Source: Steinernema hermaphroditum (Eukaryota; Nematoda; Chromadorea; Rhabditida; Steinernematidae). From it: a stretch of DNA of 64,000 bases. A program made the translations under genes and the position numbers. Below, piece by piece: positions 1 to 19,713 of this stretch (position 1 is its first letter; each line of letters starts with the position of its first letter). The notes under the pieces were generated by a model. It saw only the letters and a list, made by a program, of their open reading frames with translations. It made no database searches and was not told where the DNA came from. Location: the NCBI GenBank assembly GCA_030435675.1, contig CM059625.1:12524001-12588000 (forward strand), given 5' to 3'.

Positions 1-483
1 TACTATGGTGAAGAAAGTGTGGCTTTTCTGGAGGACCAGCTGGCAAACAACTCGAATATAAACGATCTCATTCTTAGCCGTGATTGGCCCTGCAGTGAGT
101 CAGTTGAGCAAGTGGTCGTGAAATTCCTGGATTCTGCCAACGAAAGACACCTTCTCATGCATCCAACGACTGAACCGCAGCTGAAGTTGAACATTACCAT
201 CGCCGAGGCAGCGTTTACCTCGTGGTTACGTGTGGATAAGCCGAGACATCTGCGCGTTCATGGATTCAGTGCCGTCACAGAGCAAGAAATCCTTTTGCTT
301 CCTGTACCGAACAATATCCGAAGAAGCGAGGAGAGAAAAGAACAAGAATCACTCGGTTCAATGGGCACAACTTCTATTACTTGGTTCAAAGAAAACGGAT
401 CGTTTCTTGTATGCACTCTTGCGGACTCAACGAAGACAGTCACCATCCAGAGTTCTGAATGTATCCAATCCGATAATCATTGA
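1..483 (+). CDS. 3' end of an unrecognised gene; weak F-box-associated (FTH/DUF38-like) resemblance
   Basis: The reading frame is open from the first base of the window to a TAA at 481-483 (about 160 residues), so this is the last exon or exons of a gene that starts outside the window. The segment has alternating hydrophobic positions, an FLEDQL start and a WL pair near residue 75. This recalls the C-terminal FTH/DUF38 region of nematode F-box proteins, but no diagnostic motif is visible and the assignment is weak. No splice site is needed inside it. The C-terminal third is rich in E, K, R and S and may be a disordered tail. That it is coding is likely from frame length and composition; its function is not established. 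Confidence 0.45.
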   Translation, partial: YYGEESVAFLEDQLANNSNINDLILSRDWPCSESVEQVVVKFLDSANERHLLMHPTTEPQLKLNITIAEAAFTSWLRVDKPRHLRVHGFSAVTEQEILLLPVPNNIRRSEERKEQESLGSMGTTSITWFKENGSFLVCTLADSTKTVTIQSSECIQSDNH

Positions 484-3274
484 TCTCGATTTTTTCTACC
501 GTCACATATAATATTTGTCAACATATCTGTGGATAAATTGTGGAATGTTTCAAATGCGCTCTAAAGCTGATAGTGACTCTTAGAATCGCAAGTTTCGGCA
601 GAGTTTCCGCTCTGGACACTTTGGAAACGTCGGTGCAACAAGGAGCTCCGGTCGCGAGTCATAATCACTAGAACGTATCCTTCGTATGGATGAACTTATG
701 ACGCACATTATTATGTGATTACATTGCAGTATTAACATTTCAGCACTATTCATAACGTATTTGTCATTTTCCTCCATTTTTTTTATCTTCAGACCGCAGA
801 TTGGCTCCTTTCGATGTCTCTATCGACGCCTGAATCATCTCCAGTTTGCCACGCACTCTGACACTACAGCTAATTACCCCGACACACTCGAGAAATTACA
901 ACCATCAACACCCTCTTTCTGACTTGAAACCAGCACAGGCAACCCTTTTCAATAAATCTAATTTCCGTTCCGTCGTTAACTGTGAAATCTGTCCCCGAAT
1001 GACGAATGAATCTACTTAAGGTTACACTTCTCGGGGGCAAAATCTGCTTCCTGTTTTTCCAATTTATATTCTAAATGTCATTTTTGGGTTGTCACCACCC
1101 GCGTACACAACTATTGCACTTGTTCGCGTTACTTGGTAACTTCTGACAACCGGAAATAGAAAGAGCAGATGATCGACAAGAGATGGTGTCAAAAATGGAC
1201 TGACACCGATAGAGTTGTAAAAAAGGCGCATGACGTTTGAGAGCTGGAGGCAGAAAGTCGCCGAAGCCAGAAGCTTCTCCTAGAGCAACAGAGTCACAGG
1301 TATGAATTCGGCGAAATCGACCACGTAGTCCGAAGTTCACTCGTTCAAACAAGGAACCATATTTTAATTTGCGAAACGAAGAGAAAACGGTTAAAAACAG
1401 TCGACGTTCACATAAAAGAGAGAAGTCATTTCAGGATTTGCGCAAAGTTCCTTGGGAAAGGAGAGAAACGTTCTTGTGATATTTCTGGAGTCATGTCATC
1501 AGCAACGTTTCCGGTTCTCCTTAATCAGAAGAGTCATGATGAAGTTAATCCAACCACATGCACATATTTTAAAATTTTCAGCTGAGTTTGGCCTGAAAAA
1601 TTTACATGTAATTATTAAAGCTTAGTACGAGCCAGCTTTAGAATCTAAAAGTTCCCATAGTTCCCAACTAAGCGTAACGTTGATGAGAAAGAAGGCCAGG
1701 TACATGGCCGAGTTTCGGTCGTCTTTTCACAGCTTTCTTACCTAAAACCCGGTATGAATTAATTGATTTAATACGGTGATTTATACTGTCCAATTACGTG
1801 AAGCGGTCAGCTCGATTCATTTATTTTTATGGAAAGATATGTCTGCATCCCATTTTTCGGATGTCGGCGGCTTGTTCGCATCCCACATACGATTATTAAA
1901 AATGACGGTTTCTACTCGGAAACCAGCCGCTGCCGCGTCAAACGCAAAAAACCGTTCGCCCCATTGTTTCCTGTGTCAATTTGCAGCAATTTGCAAAAAG
2001 TCACGATTATGCTTCCCGAGCTTCAGTTGGCTTGTAACTGAAACGGGTTCTCGGCTTATCAAGTCGCCGCAGATAAATCGTCAACGAACAATTTTCGTGA
2101 TAGATGGTCCGATTGGTGCGGCGGCAGATATCTCAATGATGCGAATACTATTCGATCGAGTCGGTCTCGAAGATTTATATGCATCACAGAATCGCCGGTC
2201 GGTCGTCGGCTTCACATTTAGCAAAAGAGAGCGTCGGCGTCCCTAAATCACTTAATCAAACAACCTAAGCGGTTTGAGTGCTCGAGATGATTTCTAAGAT
2301 TTACCGATCAATCACGGCAACCATTTCGACCATTCTCGATCGAAAGAGAACCCTCTGGTTGCTGCAAACGCACACTTTCGTGTTCCTACAGGTGTACCCA
2401 GATGACCGAATGGAATTGTTGCCCGAGGGCTAAACCACGAAACCTGTAGCTCTGGAGGAGCACCTGTCGACCTCCTGGGGATCGCGTGGATGTCGTCAAG
2501 GAGGCGATCCCTTTTCGGCAGCCGGTTGAGCACATATGGCTAGCTCACTTACGATCTTGTCCCTTATTTAAATTCAGAATCTCCTTCGACGCGCATTTGC
2601 ATGAGGTGAACGCAAGGTGCTTTCGGACAGATCCTTCGGACCGCCTTCTGCGCCCGCAGAAGATCCTCGTCATCGCCTTTTTCATACTCGTTACATCGCT
2701 CCGCCCGAAGCGGCCTTCGTCGCGCGGGCGGGCGCGCCAACTTGGACCGCTCTCCGACTTCGGGGATATTGCGGGCTTCTTCAGTTGCTTAGACGACAAA
2801 TTGCGCGACTTTTTTGCCACCCAATTGAGCATTCCGATCGTGCTATATATTTACAGCCGCCGATTCGGGTTGCATCTCTGCTTGAAGCGCCAAAGGAGGG
2901 CGGAGGGAATTAGGCGAGTTAATAGTGCGTGATTCGTGATAACTATCGTCGTCGCGAGGGTTACGTAATGACTGGTTTGCATATCCAGTGTTGTTCAGTT
3001 GTTTCGTGGGGCTGGGTTCAGACCTGCCCGATCCTCCGCAATCATTCTGTGGGAAAGCTCTTTCAAGCCGCTAAACTTTAGCGTGCAATCGCCGTTCGCG
3101 GCATATATTCAGCACATCGGCCAAGAACTCCAGGTCAGCTTTTATGACTCTTTATTAGGATTTGATTTCCACTAAAAATCGTAGCAATCCAAACAATGCA
3201 CATCATTAAAAGTCTCTTTAATTACTAATTCCAACCAAACGCTGTTATCGTAAACTTTTAGTATTTTAAGTCAG
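484..3274. other. Intergenic stretch; may hide 5' exons of the PAK-like gene
   Basis: No convincing gene is seen here. The frames at 1776-2246 and 2486-2932 have no recognisable domain or splice support. Around 2600-2760 the DNA is locally GC-rich, which may mark a promoter. An open, splice-bounded stretch near 3020-3135 in the PAK orientation could be an upstream exon of the kinase gene, but it has no recognisable motif. Confidence 0.4.
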
Positions 3275-5096
<1,822 letters not shown>

Positions 5097-5262
5097 GGCC
5101 ATCGACATATTGTCACCAATTGTATGTACAAATCAGAAGTCCCAATTCTACTCCGACAACGAACTCGAACTCTATTAATTATGAACGACAGTTGAAGCGA
5201 ACTACGAACTCGCCGACTTGCACGTTTGATCATATTTGCACACTGTGGTGGTGTCTTCATTT

Positions 5263-5268
5263 AATAAA
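5263..5268 (+). terminator. Candidate polyadenylation signal of the PAK-like gene
   Basis: An AATAAA hexamer lies 167 nt after the kinase stop codon. It is the first canonical signal downstream on this strand. Confidence 0.5.
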
Positions 5269-8200
5269 CAGGCGCATTGCTTTGCTTTTGTGAGCACTTA
5301 GTCGCGTTTTTTCGTCCACAAAAAGGAACACAAAGCCTGGTCGACACTCTTTTTTCGTGGGAAAAAATCGGAAACGTTGAAGAAGGCTTTGGTGCTCGAC
5401 CTGCGATTAGCCAACAACGGACTCAAAAACAGGTTGGCTGCAAGAACCTTCCAATTAGAAGGTCATCTCTCGGTGCCTTTTGTAACTGTTCGCCGTCTGT
5501 CCGTTCAAGCATCGTAAAAATGACACTAAGAAAGCGGGTGCCTTCCAGTGGAACTGCCGCTAATGGCACTGGTCTGAAAGGTGATCCTTATGGATGTTCT
5601 GAAAGAATTCATCGCCTCAAAAGAACGCTATGTAGTATGCACGCCGCCGCGTCTATAATCTGAAGCATCTCCGACTGGCACGGCTAGAGATGCGTTCGAT
5701 AAACACCACCTTGTAACGTCTAATTCGTATGATTAAAAACCGGAATTTTATGGAACAGCAATTTATTTTCAATGCGGCTTAGATGAGATTCTAAGGAACC
5801 GCGTGTTTACGTAGCTTCACGAGCTAAAAGTAAAAAATATCGACGATTGTTTACCACACGAGTAGGAAACTGCTTTAGATCTCTGAACTCTCGCCTACTC
5901 TTTTAAGGTCAATGGAGTAAACAACGACAATAAAAGGAGGTAGGCAAGCCAGTATTACAACAACAATAAGTATGTTTTAGATGGGAGCTTGAAAGGACTA
6001 CTTGAAGCTTTCAGATAACATCATCAGATGATCGACATCCCTTAGGGTAAACTTTTCCCTAAAAGGAAGTAAACTCAGTTCCTTGAAAAATAATGGTGCT
6101 CGAAGGAGATTTCAATCAATCTTTGTCGCAATATATCTCTAGAGTTTCAAAGCTATTAGGCAGGATTCTCGTTTCATAATATCAGCTGTCGGCGTTTCGT
6201 GCTCCTAAACTCTGACCAAATGGGGTACGGCCTAATTCTAAAGTATCTCGAAGACCTTAAGTAATTAAACATAAAATATTGTACTATCCTTATAGATTAA
6301 TCATGTTTCTGGCAAATATCCAAAATCCATTGCTAACCACTGCCTATCACTTCATAAAACAATTCGCTGTTCGTTCGAATAGAGTTGCAGGACCCAACAC
6401 ATATTGTTTTACATCGAGAAACGCAGCACTTGCGGTAGTAAACATTGCCCTATGAACACAACTTCCAAACAGTTTTGCGTTACTTGCCTCGCGTGACTCG
6501 ACGTCTCCGGATCGAATTTCCATTTTACTTGGTGCTGCATTACCTTGGGAAGGCGGTGACAAACGCCTTGGTCAATCTGCACAAATTTTCAGCTAATAGA
6601 TTTGCGCTCGTTTCTGTTTTATTCGAAACACAAGCTGTTCAAATGCTACACTTATTCAATTTACCAAAGTCGAGCGTTCTGTTGAGGTCGTACAGGTGTT
6701 TCGGCCGTTACCGCCAAACCTCGCCTATCTACAAGGCATATTTGTTCGGCTGTCGTAAAAGATGCGATAAAGTATGCATATGAGCAGAATTTCCGGCGTC
6801 CACACTCGCGACAAGTTCTCGGGCACACGTTTCTTATTCACAATCAATCTATTCTGTTTTCAAATGCCCATCTGCCGCCAATCGAAGTTTTCCACAGAGC
6901 CACTCTTTTATTCGATGTTTAATTGCCATTCGTTCTCTCGTAAACCACCGCACAGATCTTCTCAATCACATTAAACGTATAACTACAGATGGCCTAAGGA
7001 TGTTACTAATCTGTACGGCTTCTCCAGTTTCGCGGTCCACATTTTGGACGCCCTCTCTCAGGTTCCCTCGCTGGCCGACTAAGTCATTTGGACAAGAATC
7101 TCTTTTCCTTTATAATCATTTGTGAAGACGATTAAATTACCAAATCGGCTTTGTTGCGCGCTCGTCGGCAGCCGAAGTGGGCCGTTCTGTGCTTCCACGT
7201 TAAAACGGCCCATTTCATCCTGCCGCACGTTTCGTCTTGTTCCGTTCTCGCACGCATCTACCATTAACCGAGCGCGTTTCCCAAGTGCAATTGTCCAGTT
7301 CGCCGACGTAGTATAGTTGCCATATCGACAAGTCATTTTCAGGGAAAACACCGAATTCGGAGAGCGGCTTAGTGGAAGCGCACGTTCATTCGTCTTTCTT
7401 TCCCTGATCTCCATGCCCTCCCCATGAAGAGCAGAGGCTAATCTTTCGGGCAACTTGTTGGTTTCAGCTGACCCGCCGCAATTGGAAATATGTATCATAT
7501 GTATCAAATCAAGGATGCATCCGCAGGTGGCCACGGTTGTTCCACTCTGGCGAGGTTCCTTCGCGTTGAGAATGCGCACATCCCCTCAGAGGGCACTTTG
7601 CGCGGGCGTAGCTCTTCCTTCCGATGTCAAAGTGATTTCTGCCCCCGGCGATCTGCTGCCAAGTCGCTTCCTTCAGGCATTCCTATTTGTCCCTACAATT
7701 TCTTGATCGCCAGTAAACTCATATGAGTTCTAGACGCTGTCTGCTTGCACTTACCGTCCATTTGAGGTGTGACCGTACCCTTCGTTTTGTTGCTTAACCC
7801 AAAACGAAAACAAAACACTGCCGGGTGAGCGCATTGCATAGTGGAACATTTTACAATTTAATTAGTAAAGTCAAAATATTAATCGAAAACAGCGCGGCGG
7901 GCGCCACCACGGAGACAATCAACTCCGCCGCCTGCCTGGAGGCCGCGTCTGCACCGTCGCGTTGACGTCCGAAGTCCTTGTGGACGACGCGCCGACGCCC
8001 GGGGGTTCTCTGCTGCAACCTCCGCACCGAGACCGACGGAAAGGTCTCATAGCCCGTTTGTTGTTTTTGCGTTTCGGGAGGGGGTGGAGATACGCAACTT
8101 CGAGACGATTTTGATACTACGTTGCGGACGAGTGCCGCCATGGTGCTGCCGGTTGGTTGCGGTGGCGATGGTGCTGCTATTGGCTAAACTACTGGCTGCT

Positions 8201-11200
8201 GATGCTGATGGTGTTGGTGTTGGTGGTAGTAGTGGAAGTGGCAGCGTGGTGCCACATTATTGATCGAGAAAGTCGTTCCGTCGGCGGTGGAGTCGAGTCC
8301 CGACTCAATGTTGTCTTCTAATCGTTGCGTCGCAGCCGTCGTCCCGGCAATGACGGCGGCGGCGGAAAGAAAAGTGGCTGGAGAAGAAGGCGAAAGAAAT
8401 TAAGTGCAAGCGGCGGCTAGTTGCCGCGGCGGAGTCGCCACCGGTGATGGTCAAACTAGCACCGTTTCACGTCGTCGCCGTGACCCTCAAACGTCGCGCC
8501 GTTCGTGAAAGTCGCCTTCTTCTCTCTGCGACCGATGGACAAAAGCCAAGTTAAAGGCAAAGTACGGGGAGAGGAATGGCCACCGATAGCCGAACGGCTT
8601 GTCCGTCCGGCTGGGCGACCGGGCGACCGACTGATCGAGGGTGCCGGTAGGTCGGATCGACGACGCCGTTTGTCGGAGATCGGACGCGTCGACTGTTGTG
8701 AACTATCAGCGACCTCGCCAGTGGACACTGCTGTTCGCTTTCGCCCAAATCATCGTGTTGTCCATTTCCCCAAGTCGTTTGATCGATACGAGCGTACTCA
8801 TTCAATACCATGTATTAGAAATCGGCCGATTGTCTTCTAATTCCCCTTGAAGAGTTCACAGCTTGCCCCTCCCGCTATACGGCTCTTCCGGCGCCCGTTT
8901 TTTTTGCTGCGTTTAATTTTCGCGCTAATTACTCCTGCTGCTTTCTGCACATCCTCCCCCGACTCGTTAATTAAGTTGTCAATGCCCACTTGGGGAGGGG
9001 CCGAGGAACGCAAATTCTGGCTAAGCCCCTTTGTAATTATGATCTCGCTTATTTAGTGCGGAAAGACCTGTCGGTGGCATGGCTCGGGTGTCGGGCTATA
9101 CCCTTCTAGCCAATTTCTTTTTTTCATCAACACGCAAACCGAACAATAACACCATATCGTGACTAAAGCCAATAAAATTGTTAGCGCGCCGTAATTTTTG
9201 CTTTAGTGTTTCACGAGGCGATATGTACGCGTGGGGGTTCTTCCTCGGCACTGCAACAGTATCTACCCGAGTTGTCAGGAAGCCGGTCAGGAACAACGAC
9301 ATCGCCCCGCGGATTACGTCGATGCGTTGTTGATTGTGGTGCAGAGCGTAGTCGCGATGCAGGAGCAGCAAAGGGCGACTATTTGCTTATTTGGAAACGT
9401 TTGCAAAACAGTCCACCCTCGCTCACGCACGCCGAAAGACAACGTTGTAGACTGATGGCGCTTCATCTCCGCGCTGACATGCTTATTTTCTCGGTGGAGA
9501 GGGAGAGGAATTGTCCGCGTAACTACGAGGACGCCGCTGCGATGCTGCAGGGTGCTGCTCTGGGGGCGAAAGAGAGCGCGAGCTGGGCAGAGAGCGAGGC
9601 GAGTATGCTCAAAGCGCACACACCGCCTTGACAACATTGCACTGCTGAAACCACATCTTCCACCGATATCGATTGTTGATAATTCCATTGGGCAAGAACG
9701 GGGGGCAAAGACGGTTGCTGGTTTGGTTTTAGGGACTATTCCTGCTTTACTTGCATGCTGACACATGCACCGTCCGCAACTTCTGATTCGTCCACGTCTC
9801 CTCTGTCAGCCAACGCTCTATTTTCTGTCAGCAAAACAGCCTGATTTATTAGGCAAACCGCGATCAAAGTCGACCAGTCATTCTTTACCTGCCGAACCGC
9901 TGTCGATCTCCGCCGTGTGCGTGATCTCGAGCAACTTTTCCCGGTCGCCTCGTTGTTTATCACCAACCCATCGCTCGTCTTTAATCGATAAGCTCCAATT
10001 GGCACTGTATTCTCGATGATTCTGATTTGTGCTCCTTTATCGCGGATGCCGAAGCGCTCGTCAGCTTGCCGATTGCTGTCCGATGGGTGCACAGTAGCAT
10101 CCGGCGTGTTGGCATATTTATTCTTTGGTGAACAAAACGTTTTGATAACGGCGAGGGCACATGCACATCGCCCAGTGTGTACTTTATTGCCTAGTAACGT
10201 ACCATTAAACGGGCCATTCGCAAAAATGGATATGTCGAGACGGAAAAGACGGCTTCACTCAGGGCTGCGGGGAGGAGAGGGGAATATAAATGGCTAAGTG
10301 GTGTGTTGGAGCTTGTGTGCTCTGATGTGCATGGAATGGATATTCGGAGTCACATTATTTTTTAGACCCAGACCCGCTAGAAGCTATATGAAGCGCTTGG
10401 AGCTGTTTGTGGCACCCTCGAGTGTAAAATGGCCGCAGCACGAGAGTTTGCTGTAGTGGTACTCTCGGTTCTGACGCCATTTCCGTTCCCATTTGTCATA
10501 TCGATGGCGCGTAGAACCCTTCTTGCTTTGCTCGTGAGGCTAAGGGTCGTCGTGATTTAGGCGAACCTTAATTATTTCTGATTACACACATGCACCGTCG
10601 GCATGCACGCGCGCCGTCTACGACGTTATGAGAGCATTCGCGCATGAATTTGCTGATTATTCATCAATTAATAATTGTTCGACACTCCGGACTTCATATA
10701 GCCTTCCGGACCGCTTAGCCACCCCTCGCCCGCGCTAATATTTAATAAGCAATCGGGCACTGGCGCGCAAGGGCGACTTGGCTTGCATTAAAGTTCGACG
10801 ATGACGCGCACTGCGAGGCGGAAGTGCAGCCACATTCCGGACAGGTGAAGCCAGAAGTTAGCCTCTTTGCGCGTTCGATTTTCGCCTCGACCTCCCGTGA
10901 GAGTGGACCGCGCCGGGCCAACGCGTGTTGTAGTGAGGCGCTGGTTGCTTTTTAGATTTCTAATTATATCTGAAAGCGATTTGTGTGGTGTGCGTGTCGC
11001 CGGCACTCCTTAATCTCATAAGCTGGTTGTCAGTACTGGGCAGGCGGATGAGGGGAGGAGATCTCGCGCCCTTCTGCGTGTTTGCCGCGATGCGCCGTAG
11101 GGTGTCATCGAATTAAGAAGTGCCAGTGCAAGTTTTACCTAATTGTTTTCTGCGACGCTTGGCGTCGCGACCACTTTGGGTGACAGTAGTCAATTGGCCC

Positions 11201-12473
11201 TTGGGAAAACACAGAAGACGACCGCATGGAAAAACGTGAGTGAGGGCGCACAGACGCCCCAGCGTTGTTGTTGCAATTTAGGCCTGAGAGCAATGGACAT
11301 GAAAAACTGATTCGTGCATCACATCATCCTCGTTCGACCAGCGCTCCGCCGCTCTCTTCAGAGGCGAAGCGACGTCAAAAGCTTAGGTGATGTCCGAATT
11401 AGCGCATTAATCAAAAATCGCCTTTCCATCTAAGCTCACGCCTATCCGCGCCACCTCCCTCATTCTTTATTCCGCCAGTCAATATCCATACGGAGACGGC
11501 GTCACTTAATTCCTCGTCTGATTGTTGCTTCAGTCCCGGCGCACTTGTGTCTGGCTCGTCGATACGCGGCCAAAGGACATCCTCTATGCATATCAGATCA
11601 ATTTTCTGTCGTGTGCTTTTTTCATGTTTACGATACGCTTGGATGTATCCCTGCGGCCGACTGTCCGTTTTTTTTCGCCGCCTGCGACGTGATCGTCATT
11701 TAGTTGCTTATAAATATTTATTGCATTTCTGGATGGAAGGTTGTTACAACAAAGCGATTGAACGGATTTCCCCTACTGCAGCGGTGGGCACGCGTCGCTG
11801 TTTTTTGTTCCTCTGCGATCTTGTATGCATTTCCGAGTAACGGGCGACCGAGTCACTTTCCGGACCGGCCACACCTAGAGGGGACACCCTGATTCTGATT
11901 ACCATAGTGTTGTTTCGGCGGCGTGTCCCCGTCCACCGCTTTCCGATTAGTGTCAGTTTGATGCTGTGGCTCTGTTCGCTGTTGCTGGGTGGTTGGCTGG
12001 GTGCTCGAGCGGCGGAGGATGTAGGCTGCGGGCGGCGATGCCGTCGTGCTCGATCACCTTTCGTGTCGAGGCAACATGGAACTGGTCTGTTACTTGGCGC
12101 CTTAGGGAGTGGTGACGAAAAATGCTCTTTCGGATGTAGAAGGTATATCATCCGTGCTTCGGCTTCGCAACTCGCTCTTGAGTGTCGCGCCAGAGTCTTT
12201 TCCTGGTAACCGCCTCCATCACTCCGTTCAGTTGTGCTTTTTCTCTCGCGGGTACACGTGTGTGTCATCGTGCGGACGATCGCGATTGGTGGCCCCCGAC
12301 GGGCACGTGATTCACACGCGCTAATCGTTTGTGAATTGACGAGTCTAATGCATCTTGGAATGTCCGGTTTACTTTCAGCACGTACTGGGTAATAGCGGAA
12401 CACCGAAAAACCAGTAACAGTGCTTTGTGGGGCAGTTGTGAAAGCTGATAGTTTGTGCTTTACGCTTAGTTGA
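5269..12473. other. Long gene-free region upstream of calcineurin A
   Basis: No supported gene in more than 7 kb. From 5270 to about 7800 the sequence is unremarkable intergenic DNA. From about 7880 to 12470 it is GC- and CpG-richer. It contains a GTTGGT-type simple repeat near 8195-8240, and many short frames on both strands without domains or splice logic. Its position directly upstream of the calcineurin first exon suggests a large regulatory and 5' UTR region. A non-coding RNA cannot be excluded. Confidence 0.45.
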
Positions 12474-16775
<4,302 letters not shown>

Positions 16776-18072
16776 TGCCCAGTTATCCCACCTCTTCCGT
16801 CCTTCTGCACTTTACTCAACTCTAACATACACCATCTTTCAAAGGAGAAGAGAGCGAAACGAGCGGGTTTCCAGGATTATACTGCGTGTGTTGATGAAAC
16901 TGTTTTCTTTACGACATGCCAATCAGCATGTGAACGTTGTCTGTTTATAAGATTCTTCCTATTTCCCTTACTCATAGCACAAGAGATGGTCTATTTCTAT
17001 TTCACTCTATACGTCATTTGTGTCCATTGCCCTATTCTGTTCTCAAAAGTCCTATAAATAATCGAATCCATGGCATCCAGCTGAACATAACGGCGATTTG
17101 AGCGACTCCCGGAGCGTCTTGTGACCAGCAGTCAAATAATTCTTGTCGGTTCGTGAACATCCTTCCCCAACGTGAGGTTCTAGAATTGTTTATCCTTGTG
17201 CAGTCGTGTCATCCATCCATTAGCGTATCTTCGTCTTCCGTTCTCTTTCTCTTTTGCTTATCTCTCTTCACCACGTTGCAGCTTCAGACAGCGGCTATCA
17301 GTGTACAGAAAGTTTTATGTCTTCCTCTAGTTCATCCCAAGTAATTCTCTTCTTTGTACCTTATTATTGTATTTCATGTCGTTGGACCTTGGGCGATAAG
17401 GTGCCGACGATTTGACAAATATTTTATTATTTCTACTGCAGAATAATGAAGAAATGATGTGTTGTTATTAAATCTTTGCCATACTCCTCGCCTCTCTCGG
17501 CAGCACCACCATCGCAGAAGTGATTCGCGCGGAGCACACACGTTCGTTTGTACGCTTGTTTGTTTCTTTCTCTCGTGAACTATAAAGGACCTTGTATTCA
17601 GTGGCCGACAATGTTTTGAGGTTCACAGGAGCCAATATTGTGCGCATTTTTGGCTGATCTGTTGCTGTTAACAGAACAGCCCTCTTTCTGAACAGTGTAT
17701 CCAATCGGCCTTTACTTTTCCGAAATACGTTATTTTCTTAAGCATGATGATTTTTCTCCTCAAGTTCAGACATATTCTGATATTAGTAGCAGCGCAAAAA
17801 CCAAAATCTCAAAGCGAATAGAGGTATTATGACCTTATCATCATTCAGTCCTTTCTTCTAGCAACAGCAGCACACTTGATTTTACGTAACAAAGTTCAAA
17901 ATGAGAAAATCACACAACCGTCGTCCATAATGTCACTTTTAGCATCAATTTTCTCGTCTCGCTTGGCCATGGCCATGGCCACGTTTTTTGGATTTTTTTG
18001 GAACTGAACAAATCCAGTGTCTTGCATTTTGGCCGTGATGAAACTTGTCCCATTTATGATTTTCAGAAAAAC
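16776..18072. other. Intergenic region, calcineurin A to ABTB1-like gene
   Basis: Contains the calcineurin A 3' UTR. No clean AATAAA was seen close to the stop. No supported gene on either strand; the minus frames at 17468-17704 and 17896-18108 have no recognisable content. A TTTTCAG acceptor ends at 18066, six bases before the next gene's ATG. Confidence 0.5.
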
Positions 18073-19713
18073 ATGGGCCACTCTCAGGACCTCGAGACCC
18101 TTTTCCACTGTTGCAAGGCAGGTAAATTTGCGACTGTCAAGTAGGTCTGCAAATCACGACAAATCTAGATTACTCACCTTTAGAAGCTTAATAGCGAAGG
18201 GGATCAGCGTAAACGTAAGAGACCGATGGGACTCGACTCCACTCTACTACGCTTGCCTTTGTGGCCATAAGGCCATCGTAAAACTGTTACTTCAGTCTGG
18301 TAAGGAACGAGAAGACTACTGTTTGATGACCTTTAATCTTCAAAGGAGCCTCTTGCAACGCGGACACTTACGATGGAGAGCGATGTCTGCACGGAGCGTT
18401 GACTCTTGACATCAGGAAGATGCTCAAAACGTTCCAGGTGTGCTCTAAGAACGTGCTCGGTCGAACGACGTATCACTTGTTCATGTCTAAGTAACCACCT
18501 ATGTGCCAGGCTCCAGAATGTCGTTGCATTTCAGACTACGAAAAGATCGGACATATGTGGATGCGAGCGTAGTAACCATCGACGGGATCAAAATACCGTA
18601 CCACGAATGCATAATTAGCAAGGCCATAGAAACTTCGCATATCTCTGAACGGGTCTCCACACGAAGGAATATCGGACCTGAGCACATTAGTGCTGCGTTC
18701 GATTTCATATACACAGGTGAGATGCTTCATTGAGAGCTACGGAACATGACTATTTTCAGCCGTCGTCGACATACAACCACTTCGTGATCTCTCTGCCCTA
18801 TACTCGTTGAGCGAAGCCTTCGGTATTCCCGAGTTAGGGGACTTGGTCAAGAACGAACATGAAAAACGAATTAAAATGGAACATCAGCATTACGCACACA
18901 AAGCTCTTGCTGCCACCATCGAAGGGGACTTCGATGTGTGCAGAAGGCGAATGGAAGAGCTGTACGCGACTGTTGATACGAAGTCGGAGTCCTCAGACAT
19001 TGCAATCACAGTGAACAACGAAAAGACCTTTTACTGTCATAAGGTAAAAAAAGGCTCAGCGTCCACCTAAACAAACGTTATAGTGCGTTGTATGTCTGAG
19101 AAGTCCGTACATAGAGTCTTTCATCGAGTTTGCTGACAAAGTGGAAGAGTCGAAAGTGCACAATCTCTGCCTCGGAAGTATAAAAGTCGCCGTATTTCAA
19201 GAAGCGCTTCGATACATCTACACAGACAACATTCACCTAGTAAGCCTCGGTGTTCTCATCACCTTTAATGTTCAAGTCTCGTTTTTTGGGTCGCCGCCAT
19301 CGACGCTTATGATCTGCTCGAGGTGGCTGATATGTTCCTCGTTCCTGGCATGAAAAACAAAGTGGCGAAGCTACTGTGCAATGAAATTTCGCTCGAAAAC
19401 GTCATTGAGCTCATTCGAATGAGTCGATGCTTCTGTGTGGAAGAGCTGGAAAACCAGGCGGTCCAATTCATTTCGAGGCACCTCCAGCAGGCTTGTTTCC
19501 TCCTGGTTTAGGAAGTGCATTATAACACTTCCTTTCTAGGTGATATTCACCGAAGCTTTTAAAGAGCTCGTCGTCGACGATGCAAATTCCATTATCGACC
19601 GACAGGAAGTGGACTCGATCGACATCATCGACGCCATCCGCTTTCATCTCCATGCTGCCGAAGATCTCGCTGTTGTTGACAAACTGCTCACTGAACTAAA
19701 TCTGCTCGCCTAA
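18073..19713 (+). CDS. ABTB1/BPOZ-like protein: ankyrin repeats plus two BTB domains
   Basis: Model: 18073-18140, 18184-18299, 18346-18490, 18535-18716, 18760-19043, 19084-19239, 19290-19490 and 19540-19713 (441 residues). The N-terminal ankyrin region carries the diagnostic VNVRDRWDSTPLYYACLCGH block, followed by DGERCLHGALT, both nearly as in vertebrate ABTB1. A first BTB domain (about 115-205) is short and lacks most of the usual central helix region. A second BTB (about 255-350) is complete, with CHK, YIYTD and an AYDLLEVADMFLVPGMK helix. Family knowledge: ABTB1 is a putative CUL3 adaptor linked to PTEN signalling and eEF1A turnover. Two junctions are not canonical. The intron 19240-19289 ends in GG. 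The last intron is either 19491-19539 with a GC donor, or 19506-19539 with GT but only 34 nt. The stop converges on GRP94, 240 nt away. Confidence 0.85.

Noticed and set aside
1776..2246. Plus-strand frame of 156 codons
   Set aside because: No recognisable family and no splice context; overlaps another frame in the same DNA.
2486..2932. Plus-strand frame of 148 codons in GC-rich DNA
   Set aside because: Open frames are expected by chance in GC-rich sequence; no CRIB or other motif that would link it to the kinase.
3021..3135. Possible CRIB-containing exon upstream of the PAK gene (open stretch ending HIGQELQ before GTCAGC)
   Set aside because: Only the HIG triplet resembles CRIB; the I-S-x-P and second His spacing are missing.
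7079..7579. Minus-strand frame of 166 codons
   Set aside because: No domain, no conserved pattern, and no splice partner; cannot be distinguished from chance.
9206..9766. Overlapping frames of about 140-150 codons on both strands
   Set aside because: Mutual shadows; no domain or splice support.
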